The notes: generated from the letters alone by a model not told the origin. A DNA stretch of 64,000 nucleotides from DATMER01 sp963741305 (GCA_963741305.1 CAVUHL010000003.1:4216001-4280000); one strand, 5' to 3'. Positions 24,780 to 34,059 are shown, counted from the first letter of the stretch. Program-made: numbers and translations.

Positions 24780-25625
24780 TTACGTCTCTGACTGCTCCGG
24801 TTCACTTTGGGAGTACTCTTCTCGCTCCTCTTTATACAAGTATAGGGGCCTATTGGGCTTACGCTTTCCCGCGGGTTTCTCGAGGAGGCAAATAAACCCG
24901 CCCTCCCCGCACTCAGTCTTTATCTCTTTCCAGCGTGTTGCCAAGTGGTTCGCCGCATAACACGTCCCATCCGTTCCGAGGCCCGCGCAGATAAAAACGC
25001 TTATACCGCGTAGGTTCATGCGATAGATTACTCCATAGTCGTCCTCGTACTCTCCAGGAGCGCCGCCGGCGCAAGAGGTTCTCATGTAGGATTGGCGTTC
25101 TACGCGGAGGACTCGGCCGGCATCTTCCAAAACGAATTCCACCCGTCTCTTGCCGTCTACCAGTGGCTGGCGGTCTAGATAATACTTGGTGCCGCTGTTG
25201 TAGATCGGGCTACCCAAGAATACAAGATTCGAACGGGGCACCAGTTCCTCATCCCATTTCCGCGGACACACCTTTACATCCGTCTGCTTGACCTGTCTTC
25301 CGAACAGATCTGCTATCCCCTCGAAAACCCGGGAGGCGCGCAGGGAGTCGCGAAGCTTGAGCGCAGAAATATACTCCCGTTCGTTCATCGCAGTTCCTAT
25401 GAACCCTGTTCTTACCGCTTCTCCTTCAACCGGATCTGCTCTTTTTATGTTCAGGTTCGACGCATATATCTGCAGATGCGGCGTTTTGCCAGACATACCC
25501 ATCCAACGGCTCTGCGCACGCTTTGGCAGCCAGCCCCACACATAGGCCGCGACAACTGCGACTGTACCGACAAAAACGCTTGCAAGAACATTAATCAGAA
25601 AATCTACAAATAATTCACTATCCAT
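24780..25625 (-). CDS. Unknown membrane-anchored protein
   Basis: The 281-residue protein has one N-terminal membrane helix (LINVLASVFVGTVAVVAAYVW) and a soluble cytoplasmic or exported part with LVFLGSPIYNSG, DDYGVIYRMNL and VFICAGLGTDGTCYAANHL. These resemble a Rossmann-like module found in several signalling or effector proteins, where Gly-Ser-Pro and Gly-x-Gly loops could bind a nucleotide; I do not name a family. GC is lower than the surroundings. Its start overlaps the end of otsB by eight bases, so the two are co-transcribed. Confidence 0.6.
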   Translation of the reverse strand: MDSELFVDFLINVLASVFVGTVAVVAAYVWGWLPKRAQSRWMGMSGKTPHLQIYASNLNIKRADPVEGEAVRTGFIGTAMNEREYISALKLRDSLRASRVFEGIADLFGRQVKQTDVKVCPRKWDEELVPRSNLVFLGSPIYNSGTKYYLDRQPLVDGKRRVEFVLEDAGRVLRVERQSYMRTSCAGGAPGEYEDDYGVIYRMNLRGISVFICAGLGTDGTCYAANHLATRWKEIKTECGEGGFICLLEKPAGKRKPNRPLYLYKEEREEYSQSEPEQSET

Positions 25626-26463
25626 CGGCCGCCCTCCATCTATGCAGAAAGCTCAGCAACTCTTCTGGTGGACGCAACCAGACGTCGGCGCGTGTAGTTC
25701 TATACTCTGGACGCACCAGTACGCCGATCCCAGCGTCCCCTACCACCGCGAAAGCGTCTTCGTCGGTGGCATCATCCCCAAGATAGGCTGTTGGAGTTTC
25801 TGCGCCCATTTCCTCGAGAAGGGTCTTGACCGCGAACCCCTTGTCACGACCTGGAACTCGAAGCTCCACGCCGCCGTCGAATTCATGCAGCTCCAGGCCA
25901 TGCTCCAGGGAGATCGCCCTCCAGCGGTCAATTGTCGCCGGTTTGTAAGATTCAACCTCAGCAGGATCCACCCCGCGCCAGTGGAGCGCGAGACTTGCCG
26001 GTTTTCTTTCGCAGTGGTCCGCCCCTCCTGCTTCTTGCGCGGCGGCATAGGCGGCATCGAGGCCATGACGCGCTTCTATGCTCAGTCCCGCGATCGAATA
26101 CGTACCATCCGAAAGTTGACGCTCCCATCCGTGACTGCCCCAAATTTCGGGTAAAGGGTCTAGCTGAAGCAGGCGGGGTATGTCGTGAACGCTCCGTCCG
26201 CTGACAATGACCACGCGAGTTCTTCCGATGTCCTGCAGGGCCTTCAAAGCGTCAACGACGCCTGGGTAAGGTACGGCCTTATCGCGATCTTTCTGGAACG
26301 GTGAGAGTGTCCCATCATAATCGAGAAGCAACAACGGCTGTCCCGAATGACCGCTGACGCTGCGAAAAAAAGTCTCAAGGTCCCGGCCTGATCTAAGTAT
26401 CTGCACTCGTGCACCTCCGGCCCCGCAAGTCGACAATGTCTTACGGTCTACGCTGTTGCTCAA
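25618..26463 (-). CDS. otsB: Trehalose-6-phosphate phosphatase OtsB
   Basis: HAD-superfamily motifs are clear: LLLDYDGTLSPF (nucleophile Asp), VIVSGRS, and YLGDDATDEDAF. The cap domain and GSHGWER are typical of OtsB. The protein of 281 residues is of usual length and makes trehalose from trehalose-6-phosphate. No otsA synthase lies beside it. Its lower GC and the sigma-partner remnant at 26533 suggest that it arrived together with its downstream neighbour. Confidence 0.92.
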   Translation of the reverse strand: MSNSVDRKTLSTCGAGGARVQILRSGRDLETFFRSVSGHSGQPLLLLDYDGTLSPFQKDRDKAVPYPGVVDALKALQDIGRTRVVIVSGRSVHDIPRLLQLDPLPEIWGSHGWERQLSDGTYSIAGLSIEARHGLDAAYAAAQEAGGADHCERKPASLALHWRGVDPAEVESYKPATIDRWRAISLEHGLELHEFDGGVELRVPGRDKGFAVKTLLEEMGAETPTAYLGDDATDEDAFAVVGDAGIGVLVRPEYRTTRADVWLRPPEELLSFLHRWRAADG

Positions 26464-26532
26464 TTGCAGCAGGATACTAACATACAGACTGCACTCGCTT
26501 CCCTGGCCCGTCGTCCTCGGCGACGGCAGCGT

Positions 26533-26628
26533 TTCATCGGTTGGTCCATCCGCCAGTAGGTGGCGCTCGGCCGCCTGGACTACGGCGAATCGGTCGTGGA
26601 GATCCCGAAAAGGGAGAACGCCGCGTGA
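26533..26628 (+). pseudogene. Remnant copy of the sigma-partner membrane protein gene
   Basis: The segment reads FIGWSIRQ, stop, VALGRLDYGESVVEI, then KRENAA and stop. It matches bases 24297-24370 of the membrane-protein gene almost exactly, followed directly by that gene's last 27 bases; about 320 bases in between are missing and one Trp codon is now TAG. It marks a duplication around the otsB segment. Confidence 0.85.
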
Positions 26629-26738
26629 GATAGGGGACGGCGTCGAGACAGCAGGTTGAAGAGGAGACGGCCCGGGGTGCTGGCTTGACGGCCGGCACCC
26701 CGGCTCGTACGCTCCCCGAATTCCATGAGGAGATCTCG

Positions 26739-28724
26739 ATGCGGACCTTCAAATCCCTGCTCTGGACGAGCGCGTTCTCTCTGCTGCTGGGCCTGCTGTG
26801 GGGAATCGCGCCCGCCGCGGCCCAGCCGGCTTCCCATCCCCTCGACCCGCTGACCGGAGAAGAGATCCGCGCCGCGGCCCGCGCGCTTCAGGCCCGGACG
26901 GGCTGGCCCGAGGGCGGCCGCTTCGCGGTGGTGGCGCTGAACGATCCTCCCAAGCAGGAGATCCTGAGGTACCGGGGCGGCCCCACCTTCACGCGGCAGG
27001 TCTTCGCCGTGGTCTACGACCGGGCGAACAACAAGACCTTCGAAGCCCTGGTCAGCGTCAAGGACCCGCAGCGCCCCAAGGTCGACTCCTGGACGGAGGT
27101 CCCCGGGGTCCAGCCCCTGGTCCTCGAGGAGGAGGGCGACATCATCGACGAGATCGTCCGTTCCGACCAGCGCTGGATCGACGCGGTCAAGGCGCGGGGG
27201 CTGGACCCCGAGGCGGTCGTGATCGATTACTGGGCGGTGGGCACGGTCCCCGCCCAGTACCGCGGGCGCCGGCTGCTGCGCGGGTTGACCTTCTTCCAGG
27301 GCGATTCCGCCAACTACTACGGCCAGCCGGTCGAAGGGCTCGACGTGCTGGTGGACCTGAATTCCGGCGAGCTCCTGGAGCTGACGAACATCCCCAATCC
27401 GCCGCCGATGCCCGGCCCCGCCCAGGACCTCGACGAGGATTCCATCCGCCGCACGCTCGGCAAGCTGCGCGAGGCTCCCAAGCCGCTCTCGATCACCCAG
27501 CCCCAGGGCCCAAGCTTCGAGCTCCGCGGCAACGAGGTGAGCTGGCAGAAGTGGCGCTTCCGCTACCTGATGCACCCGCGGGACGGCCTCGTGCTCTACC
27601 TGGTGAGCTACGCCGATCCGGCCGGCCAGCAGCAGCCGGTCCTCTACCGCGCCTCTTTCTCCGAGATGGCCGTGCCGTACGGCGATCCGGACGGCAACTG
27701 GAACTGGCGCTGCGCTTTCGACGTCGGCGAGTACGGGGTGGGCAAGGGCGCCGGCCCGATCAAAGCCGGGATCGAGGCTCCCGAGAACGCCCAGCTCCTC
27801 GACACGGTTTTCGCCAACGACCTGGGACGGCCGGTGGTCTATCAGGACGCGGTCGGGATCTACGAGCGCGACGGCGGGCTCCTGTGGAAGCACTGGGAGA
27901 CGGGCGGCGATCAGTGGAACAACGAGTCCCGCCGCGGGCGGGAGCTGGTGATCTTCACCATCGCCACGGTGGGCAACTACGATTATTCGATCAACTGGAT
28001 CTTCCGCCAGGACGGATCGATCCACGTAGAGTCCGGCCTGACCGGCATCATGCTCGCCAAGGGAGTGCGCCAGGAGACGCACTCCCACGACGAGAACGGA
28101 CACCTCATCGCGCGCCGCGTGGTGGCTCCGCACCACCAGCACATCCTCAATTTCCGGCTGGATTTCGACGTCTACGGCCCGGGCAACTCGGTGTCCGAGA
28201 TGAACACCCATTCCGCGCCGGCGTCGGAGAACCCGGCGGGCACGGCCATCGTCATGGAGGAGAAGGTGCTGCCGCGCGAGAAGGACGCCCAGCGCGACAT
28301 GAGCATGGCCTCCGCCCGCGTCTGGCGGGTGCTCAACCCGGCGCAGAAGAACGCGCTGGGCATGGAGCGCGGCTACATCCTGGTGCCGGGGGTGAACTCG
28401 GTCCCCTACGCCCTGGAAGGATCGCTGGCGCGGAAGCGTGCCGGCTTCATGGATCACCACCTCTGGGTCACCAAGTACCGGCCGCGGGAGCTCTACGCGG
28501 GCGGCGACTATCCGAACCAGAGCGAGGGGGGCGACGGCCTGCCGCGCTACGCCGCCAGGAACGAGGCGATCGAGAACACCGACCTGGTGATGTGGTACAC
28601 GTTGAACGTCACCCACATCCCGAGGCCGGAAGAGTGGCCGGTCATGCCGACCACGAACGTCGGCTTCCGCCTGATCCCGGCCGGCTTCTTCGAAGCCAAC
28701 CCGGGGCTGGACGTGCCCCGGTAG
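26739..28724 (+). CDS. Secreted copper amine oxidase
   Basis: Start at ATG 26739 (AGGAG just upstream) gives a signal peptide (SLLLGLLWGIAPAAAQ) and 661 residues. The motif VGNYDY carries the Tyr that self-oxidises to topaquinone. The catalytic Asp lies in CAFDVGEYG, and His ligands for copper lie in APHHQHILNF and in the C-terminal GFMDHHLWV. Such enzymes oxidise primary amines to aldehydes with release of ammonia and hydrogen peroxide in the periplasm. Copper need may tie it loosely to the copper operon; no regulatory link is visible. Confidence 0.93.
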   Translation: MRTFKSLLWTSAFSLLLGLLWGIAPAAAQPASHPLDPLTGEEIRAAARALQARTGWPEGGRFAVVALNDPPKQEILRYRGGPTFTRQVFAVVYDRANNKTFEALVSVKDPQRPKVDSWTEVPGVQPLVLEEEGDIIDEIVRSDQRWIDAVKARGLDPEAVVIDYWAVGTVPAQYRGRRLLRGLTFFQGDSANYYGQPVEGLDVLVDLNSGELLELTNIPNPPPMPGPAQDLDEDSIRRTLGKLREAPKPLSITQPQGPSFELRGNEVSWQKWRFRYLMHPRDGLVLYLVSYADPAGQQQPVLYRASFSEMAVPYGDPDGNWNWRCAFDVGEYGVGKGAGPIKAGIEAPENAQLLDTVFANDLGRPVVYQDAVGIYERDGGLLWKHWETGGDQWNNESRRGRELVIFTIATVGNYDYSINWIFRQDGSIHVESGLTGIMLAKGVRQETHSHDENGHLIARRVVAPHHQHILNFRLDFDVYGPGNSVSEMNTHSAPASENPAGTAIVMEEKVLPREKDAQRDMSMASARVWRVLNPAQKNALGMERGYILVPGVNSVPYALEGSLARKRAGFMDHHLWVTKYRPRELYAGGDYPNQSEGGDGLPRYAARNEAIENTDLVMWYTLNVTHIPRPEEWPVMPTTNVGFRLIPAGFFEANPGLDVPR

Positions 28725-28802
28725 AAAGGTTTTAGATGGGGCAGATCCAGCTTCCGAAGTGACAGTTGCAGCGAGCCCAGGAACGAACCCCGGCGGGCGA
28801 GC

Positions 28803-30203
28803 TCAAGGTGCGGCCTGCCAGGCGAGTGCGGGATCTTCGTTGCGCTGCATCCACACGAGGAGGCGGGACCTCAGATCGCTCAATACGCCCGCTGCCGCCG
28901 GCTCGGCAACGAGGTTGCGCGCCTCCGCCGGGTCGGCCGAGAGGTCGTAGAGCTCCTCGCCGCGGGCCGGGTCCTTCCAGACGATCAGCTTGTGCGTCGG
29001 GGTCCGCACCACGCGGTAGGCGAGGCCGCCGAACTTCTCGCTTTTCTCGTCCGACCATTCTGCAAAGGCCTCGCGCACCTCGATCTTTCCATCCAGCGCG
29101 TCCAATAGATTGCGCCCGGGCCAGGAATCCGGCACCGGAACGCCGGCGAGCGAGAGGAGCGTCGGCGGCAGGTCCAGGCTCGAGACGGGGAGGTCCGATA
29201 GGAGCGACTGCGGCAACCCCGGCCCTGACAAGATGAAAGGTACCCGCAACGAGCTCTCGTACGGAACCTGCTTGCCGTTGGCGTTCGAACCGGGTCCGCC
29301 TACGCCCCGCTCCCCCATCATGTAACCGTTGTCGCCGAGCAGGACCACGACCGTCCGCTTATCGAGCCCGGTCTCCCGCAGCGTTGCGAGCACGCGCCCG
29401 AGCTGCTCGTCGAGATGGCTCACCGACTCGTTGTAGTGCCGCCAGTCGTTGGATTTCACATCACGCGGGAAGCCAGGAGGGAGGAGCTCCTCGTCGCTGC
29501 GCCCGGCATAGAGGGCTTGGATCCGATCCGGGTTGGGATCGTTGGGAAAGTGAGGCGCGGTGTAGCCGAGCCAGAGCAGGAAGGGTTCGGACCGCGCGGT
29601 ATCGGCGGCATGACCGCGCAGGAAATCGACGGCATCGTCCGTGAAGATCTCCTGCGTAAAGCCGTCGACGACCTTGCCCTCGCCGGAAGTCCCGTGGGCC
29701 AGCTCGGGGTCGTGGTAGTCCGCGCTGCCGCCCGGCAGCCAGGTCCGCGACTCGTCGAAGCCGCACTCCCAGGGCGGCGGGGGGAGGTGCCACTTGCCGA
29801 CCACCACCGTGTGGTACCCGGCATCCCGCAACAGGCTCGCCACCGTCGGACGCCGGCAAAGGGCCTCGGCGACTCCGGGCTCCTGGAGCTGGACCGAATA
29901 GACGCCATGGCGATAAGTCGGCAGGCCGGTGAGCAGGCTGGCGCGAACCGGGTGGCACTGCGAAACGGAAACGGTGGCTTGGCGGAAATAGACGCCGTCC
30001 CGCACCATGCCATCCATCACCGGTGTGATGATGGCGGGATTGCCGGCCGCGCCCAGGGCATCCCATCGGTGATCGTCGGAAAGCACGACGACGATATTGA
30101 GGCGCTGCTGGGCAGGTGAGCGCGGATCGGGCTGCGCAAGCCCGGTGCAGCCCAGCGAAGACAAGAGCAGCACAGCAGTCAGGCCGGTCGAGATCGTGGT
30201 CAT
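28803..30203 (-). CDS. Secreted lipoprotein sulfatase (type I)
   Basis: The N-terminus ends in a lipobox (LLSSLGC), so the 466-residue protein is likely a lipoprotein. SQCHPVRASLLTG contains the C-x-P-x-R signature whose Cys becomes formylglycine, and VVLSDDHRWD supplies the metal-binding Asp pair; GDNGYMMGERG is also typical. It removes sulfate from a sugar or other ester outside the cytoplasm. A formylglycine-generating enzyme or anaerobic maturase must be encoded elsewhere. The gene converges on the amine oxidase. Confidence 0.92.
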   Translation of the reverse strand: MTTISTGLTAVLLLSSLGCTGLAQPDPRSPAQQRLNIVVVLSDDHRWDALGAAGNPAIITPVMDGMVRDGVYFRQATVSVSQCHPVRASLLTGLPTYRHGVYSVQLQEPGVAEALCRRPTVASLLRDAGYHTVVVGKWHLPPPPWECGFDESRTWLPGGSADYHDPELAHGTSGEGKVVDGFTQEIFTDDAVDFLRGHAADTARSEPFLLWLGYTAPHFPNDPNPDRIQALYAGRSDEELLPPGFPRDVKSNDWRHYNESVSHLDEQLGRVLATLRETGLDKRTVVVLLGDNGYMMGERGVGGPGSNANGKQVPYESSLRVPFILSGPGLPQSLLSDLPVSSLDLPPTLLSLAGVPVPDSWPGRNLLDALDGKIEVREAFAEWSDEKSEKFGGLAYRVVRTPTHKLIVWKDPARGEELYDLSADPAEARNLVAEPAAAGVLSDLRSRLLVWMQRNEDPALAWQAAP

Positions 30204-30358
30204 GAGAGATTCTACGTGGCTCTCAGGCTACGCGTTTATGTGGCTCGCTTCGTGCAATGACATCTTTCAGCTTCACATTAGAGCTCCGACCGTCTTCCGC
30301 GGCAGGCGTTGCGCGCCAGCGGTGTCCGAGAGCTACCACCTTATTGGAAGGATTCCTC

Positions 30359-30802
30359 ATGAAACGACGCATGATTCTAGGTTTGTCCGCTCTCCTGCTC
30401 TCCCTGACCGTGGTGGCGCCAGCCGGTGCCGCAGCCGACACGACGATGTGCCAGATGGATTACACGCTCAAGGGTTGGTCTATTTTTTACAAATCATCGC
30501 GCGGAGCGGCAACGATCACCTGCGACAACGGTCAGACGGCAACTGCGAAGATCTCCGCCAAGGGTGGCGGCCTGACGGCCGGCAAATCCCAGGTTCGTGA
30601 CGGCCACGGGAAGTTCTCCGAGGTCGGCGACATCAAGGAGCTGTTCGGCACCTACGCCATGGCGACCGCTGCCGCGGGCGCCGTCCAGTCGGCCGAAGCA
30701 CAGGCCCTCACCAAGGGAGAGGTCTCCCTGGCCCTGGCCGGCAATGGAACGGGTATCGAGCTGGGCGTAAGCTTCGGCAAGTTCACCATCACCAGGCGGT
30801 GA
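30359..30802 (+). CDS. Small secreted protein, unknown
   Basis: ATG 30359 follows GGAAGGA and starts a signal peptide (LSALLLSLTVVAPAGAAA). The mature part of about 120 residues has two Cys (TTMCQMDYTL, ATITCDNG) and a Gly/Ala-rich second half (TYAMATAAAGAVQSAEAQAL), ending with beta strands (ELGVSFGKFTITRR). The helical Ala-rich centre may insert in a membrane. No family is recognised with confidence. It diverges from the sulfatase gene. Confidence 0.7.
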   Translation: MKRRMILGLSALLLSLTVVAPAGAAADTTMCQMDYTLKGWSIFYKSSRGAATITCDNGQTATAKISAKGGGLTAGKSQVRDGHGKFSEVGDIKELFGTYAMATAAAGAVQSAEAQALTKGEVSLALAGNGTGIELGVSFGKFTITRR

Positions 30803-30842
30803 TATCTCCTTCCTGAGTCGGGCTGCGTAGTAAGATTTCGGA

Positions 30843-31385
30843 GTGGAATCCATCGCTCCTCCCGAAGTCTGGCTGCGCGGCCCCATTCCAGACCTATCCC
30901 CTTTCCTGCAGCCCGTCGCGCATGCCCTCCTCCAAGCGGTGGAGGACGTGCGCCGGGCTGTTGGTCCGCTTACGGTGGCTCACCTCTGGGCCCGACCCGG
31001 GGGGGCTCCCTCGGTGGGCTTTCACGTCCGCCACGCCTCCGGCAGCCTCGATCGACTCTTCACCTACGTCCGCGGCGAGGCACTCTCCAAGGAACAGCTG
31101 ACATTCCTCGCGGCCGAGGCGGAACCGGGTTCCCCTCCTCCGGACGCAGCCGCGCTCACGCTGGATTTCGAGGGGCAGGTAGACCGTGCTCTGGCGCAGC
31201 TCCGTGCGACTCCGGAGCCGACGCTGCTCGAACCTCGCGGAGTCGGCCGCCTGCAGCTCCCTTCGACCGTGCTGGGACTGCTCGTCCACACCGCCGAGCA
31301 CACGCAGCGTCACGTGGGCCAGATCATCACGACAGCGAAGATCGTGACGGCTGCTCAGAGTAGAGATAAGATCCGGTCAACGTAG
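30843..31385 (+). CDS. DinB-family protein
   Basis: The 180-residue helical protein (GTG start) has the three His residues of a DinB-type metal site, in VGFHVRHASGS and LVHTAEHTQRHVGQ. DinB/YfiT proteins include thiol- or metal-dependent enzymes, mostly of unknown substrate. It lies 40 bases after the secreted protein gene. Confidence 0.8.
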   Translation: MESIAPPEVWLRGPIPDLSPFLQPVAHALLQAVEDVRRAVGPLTVAHLWARPGGAPSVGFHVRHASGSLDRLFTYVRGEALSKEQLTFLAAEAEPGSPPPDAAALTLDFEGQVDRALAQLRATPEPTLLEPRGVGRLQLPSTVLGLLVHTAEHTQRHVGQIITTAKIVTAAQSRDKIRST

Positions 31386-31417
31386 CGACAACAACAAACC
31401 AAAGGGAGGTCATCGAA

Positions 31418-31606
31418 ATGGCGCGATACTCAGGCACCGCGGACAATGGGGACATCAACGTAGCTCTGCGTCTCGCTATCAAAGCTGCCAAGGAAGGGCT
31501 TGGAGCAGACCTCGTCAAATGGACGCTGCTCGTCGTCTTTGGGGCAAACGGTGGTGCCGCCGGCCAGAACGACCTTACGGTGGAGATTGAGGCTCACGTT
31601 CCCTAG
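31418..31606 (+). CDS. Small acidic protein, unknown
   Basis: A 62-residue protein with a very strong ribosome-binding site (AAGGGAGGT, seven bases before ATG). It has an amphipathic helix (DINVALRLAIKAAKEGLG), a hydrophobic strand (VKWTLLVVFGANGG) and ends with a beta strand. The strong translation signal and the hairpin after the stop support a real gene. No family is recognised. Confidence 0.65.
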   Translation: MARYSGTADNGDINVALRLAIKAAKEGLGADLVKWTLLVVFGANGGAAGQNDLTVEIEAHVP

Positions 31607-31620
31607 GGCGGCGATGTGCA

Positions 31621-31645
31621 GAGGGGCGGCGCCATGCCGCCCCTC
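31621..31645. terminator. GC-rich hairpin between convergent genes
   Basis: A perfect stem, GAGGGGCGGC-gccat-GCCGCCCCTC, directly after the small gene at 31418-31606 and before the 3' end of the glyoxalase-like gene. No U-run follows, so it may work as a bidirectional roadblock or with Rho. Confidence 0.6.
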
Positions 31646-31657
31646 GAGCCGGAATCC

Positions 31658-32140
31658 TCACTTGACCGGGGCGGGCGCGGGCGCGAGCGGGGTCCTCGAG
31701 TAGAGGCCAATCGGATGGCCGGCTGGATCGACGACCACGGCGATGGCTCCGATGCCGTCTGGCAGGTCGAAGGGGAACCCAGGCGGGATCGTCCCCCCCA
31801 GCTCCTTCGCTTTCTTGCAGCTGGCCTGGATGTCGGTCACCTGGACATAGACCACTCCGTTGAACGGGGTGATCTGGCCGTCCGCACCGCGCAGCGTCCC
31901 GATCGGCGTGCCACCCGCGACGATCTCCACCGCTTGATCAGTTCCCTGGACCGGGTTGAATTTCCAATCGAAGAGCTTTCCGTAGAAATCCTTGGACTTC
32001 GCCAGACTGGTCGTGGTGATGTCGAACCAGGCGATGCGTCCCGGTCCGACATCCGCCGGCGGAGTCGCTGCATGGAGCTCTCCGGTCACGAGAGCCATTG
32101 CCAGGATCATCGCCATCATCGTCGAAAGCACGTTTCGCAT
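31658..32140 (-). CDS. Exported glyoxalase/VOC-fold protein
   Basis: The 160-residue product has a signal peptide (MMAMILAMALVTGELHA) followed by one vicinal-oxygen-chelate domain (GRIAWFDITTTSLAKSKDFYGKLFDW, PFNGVVYVQVTDIQASCKKAKELGG, DPAGHPIGLYS). Most members are cytosolic, so export is notable. GAGGAGG precedes the ATG. The substrate is unknown. Confidence 0.85.
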   Translation of the reverse strand: MRNVLSTMMAMILAMALVTGELHAATPPADVGPGRIAWFDITTTSLAKSKDFYGKLFDWKFNPVQGTDQAVEIVAGGTPIGTLRGADGQITPFNGVVYVQVTDIQASCKKAKELGGTIPPGFPFDLPDGIGAIAVVVDPAGHPIGLYSRTPLAPAPAPVK

Positions 32141-32176
32141 CGTTGTCCTCCTCGAGCTTGGTATGGAAGGCCTGCG

Positions 32177-32686
32177 TCAGGGCGCAGGCCGGAACCGTAG
32201 CGACTCGGTGATTCCAATAATCACATCGCGGTGCCTGTCGTACACGCTTGCGCTGGCAGTACTGGTGACCGAGACCAGGGGGTGGCTCGGGGTCGGAGAG
32301 CTCTCGAGGCACGCGGAGTAGCGGACCGTGTCCTCTTCCTCTCCGGCCTGCCGGCCGCGCGCCTCGAGCCATACCCCGCGCCAATTCATGTTGATCTCGC
32401 TTTGCCGGGTTGGAGTTGACGCGAAGGCGCCGCCCAGATCCTGAAGGTGAGCCGCCGCGCAAGCGTCAGTTGTATCCCCTTTGCCAGGATGCAGGGAGAT
32501 GGTCACATCCACATCCCCGTTCGGGGAGGCCAGCACGGTGCTGCCAGCTTGCCGTTCCAGAGTCCACGCCCGAGGATAGGCGATATGGAAGGTATCGCTG
32601 CCCTCGCTGGGGCTTACATAGATCCGCAGGGGCGGTGAAGCCGGCGCACGGGAGCCAAGGAGCAGCAGGAAAACGAGAGAGAGCAT
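32177..32686 (-). CDS. Secreted protein, unknown
   Basis: The 169-residue product has a signal peptide (LSLVFLLLLGSRAPA) and a mature domain with alternating strands (FHIAYPRAWTLERQAGSTVLASP, VDVTISLHPG, IIGITESLRF), similar in layout to PsbP-like or lipid-binding folds but not assigned. TGGAGG lies before the ATG. A candidate -10 box within a sequence that also occurs at 35457-35474 lies about 90 bases upstream. Confidence 0.7.
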   Translation of the reverse strand: MLSLVFLLLLGSRAPASPPLRIYVSPSEGSDTFHIAYPRAWTLERQAGSTVLASPNGDVDVTISLHPGKGDTTDACAAAHLQDLGGAFASTPTRQSEINMNWRGVWLEARGRQAGEEEDTVRYSACLESSPTPSHPLVSVTSTASASVYDRHRDVIIGITESLRFRPAP

Positions 32687-32772
32687 GTCCTGGCCTCCAT
32701 TCTGTCAGACGCAATTGCGGGCCAGGAGTGCGGGCACTGCAACCGCCTCACGAGAAAAGCCTGATCGCCTGA

Positions 32773-32790
32773 TTCAGTATAGCGCCCATC
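32773..32790 (-). promoter_or_regulatory. Candidate -10 region duplicated in the window
   Basis: On the minus strand GATGGGCGCTATACTGAA contains TATACT with an upstream GC. The same 18 bases occur at 35457-35474, again just upstream of a minus-strand reading frame. A clear -35 box is missing at both. Confidence 0.4.
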
Positions 32791-32796
32791 TTCCGG

Positions 32797-34059
32797 TCAG
32801 GGATGATTCACTACGGAGGACTCCCGGTTCTCCCGGAAACGTTGCATCGCCTCCAGAGGGTCTTCGGCGTCGCCGGCCTCCAGGCCCACCCATCCGTTAC
32901 GGCCTTTGCGCTTGGCCGCGTAGAGTCCGAGATCGGCGATCCCGACGATCTCCTGCCAACCGCACACCCGGGGCCGTCTGGTCGAGAATGGATACGCCGC
33001 GAAGCCGACTGAGCACGTCCGTTTCAGCAGAGTCCCGTCGTCGAGCCGGAGTTCGTGGGCTTCGACCGCCGCCCGCACCTTCTCCGCCAGCTCGGGCCCT
33101 TTCCTGCGGTCGACGAAGCGGGCCACGATGAGGAATTCCTCACCTCCCCACCGCACCACGTGGTCCGAGGCCCGGAATACCGAGCGCAGGAGGGCCGCGA
33201 CCTGGACCAGGACCGCATCTCCCGCGGCGTGGCCATAGGAGTCGTTGACGATCTTGAAATGATCCATGTCGAGGAGCAGGAACACCAGGTCGGCCTCGCC
33301 ATCCCCCGCCCTGCCGTCCTCGTGCCGGCGTGCGGCGAGATCGAGGTCGCTTCCCAGGGCCTGTTCGAGGAAACGGCGGTTGCGCAGCTGCGTCAGCGCA
33401 TCGGTGAGGCTGGTCTCCTCGATCTGCACGTTGGCCGCGGCCAGGCGCAGGCGGAGAGACAGGTCCCGGCGCCGGGTCTGCCGGCTGGACAGGGCCGCGA
33501 GCCAGGTGAAGACTGCCGAGCCGAGGAGAAAGAACAGGGGCGCCACCATCTCCAGGGAAAGGCCGTGCACCGCGAGGTTGATCCCCAGGTACAGGGTCAG
33601 GATGAGGCCGCAGACCAGGGCCGCCATGCCCAGCTCCCAAGGCAGGAAGACGCAGATGACGAAGAGGACGATCATGTTGCCGGCAAAGTAGTTGCTGGCG
33701 AAGCCGCCCAGATGGGCGGACATGATCGAGATTCCCGCGGCCGAGGCCAGGGCACAGGCTGTGGCAACCGGCTGGGCCAGGCTCACGCCGCGCTGGGAGC
33801 GCACCGCGGCCAGGGAGATCAGATAAAGGAGGGAGACCGCGACGCGGATGACCAGGAACCGCACGGCCAGCTCCGGCGCCACGACGAGGTCGAGGAACCA
33901 GAAGGCCGGATAGAAGACGAGGGAGGCCTTGAGGAGGAAGCGGGTGCGCTCCTGGAGGAGCAGACGGTTCTCCTCCCGAAAGACAGGCTCGAACTCCGCC
34001 CGCCGTGGAGAGTGCTCCACCAGCAGCTCCTTCGTAGCCGTATTCGCCGGCCTCTCCAT
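32797..34059 (-). CDS. Membrane-bound diguanylate cyclase (GGDEF)
   Basis: Residues about 40-205 contain six membrane helices, an integral sensory module. The C-terminal GGDEF domain is intact: active site GGEEF, upstream metal-binding DMDHFKIVNDSYGH, and RASD five residues before GGEEF, which is the allosteric inhibitory site for c-di-GMP. It should therefore make c-di-GMP in response to a membrane or small-molecule signal, under feedback control. The protein has 420 residues and stands alone. Confidence 0.93.
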   Translation of the reverse strand: MERPANTATKELLVEHSPRRAEFEPVFREENRLLLQERTRFLLKASLVFYPAFWFLDLVVAPELAVRFLVIRVAVSLLYLISLAAVRSQRGVSLAQPVATACALASAAGISIMSAHLGGFASNYFAGNMIVLFVICVFLPWELGMAALVCGLILTLYLGINLAVHGLSLEMVAPLFFLLGSAVFTWLAALSSRQTRRRDLSLRLRLAAANVQIEETSLTDALTQLRNRRFLEQALGSDLDLAARRHEDGRAGDGEADLVFLLLDMDHFKIVNDSYGHAAGDAVLVQVAALLRSVFRASDHVVRWGGEEFLIVARFVDRRKGPELAEKVRAAVEAHELRLDDGTLLKRTCSVGFAAYPFSTRRPRVCGWQEIVGIADLGLYAAKRKGRNGWVGLEAGDAEDPLEAMQRFRENRESSVVNHP

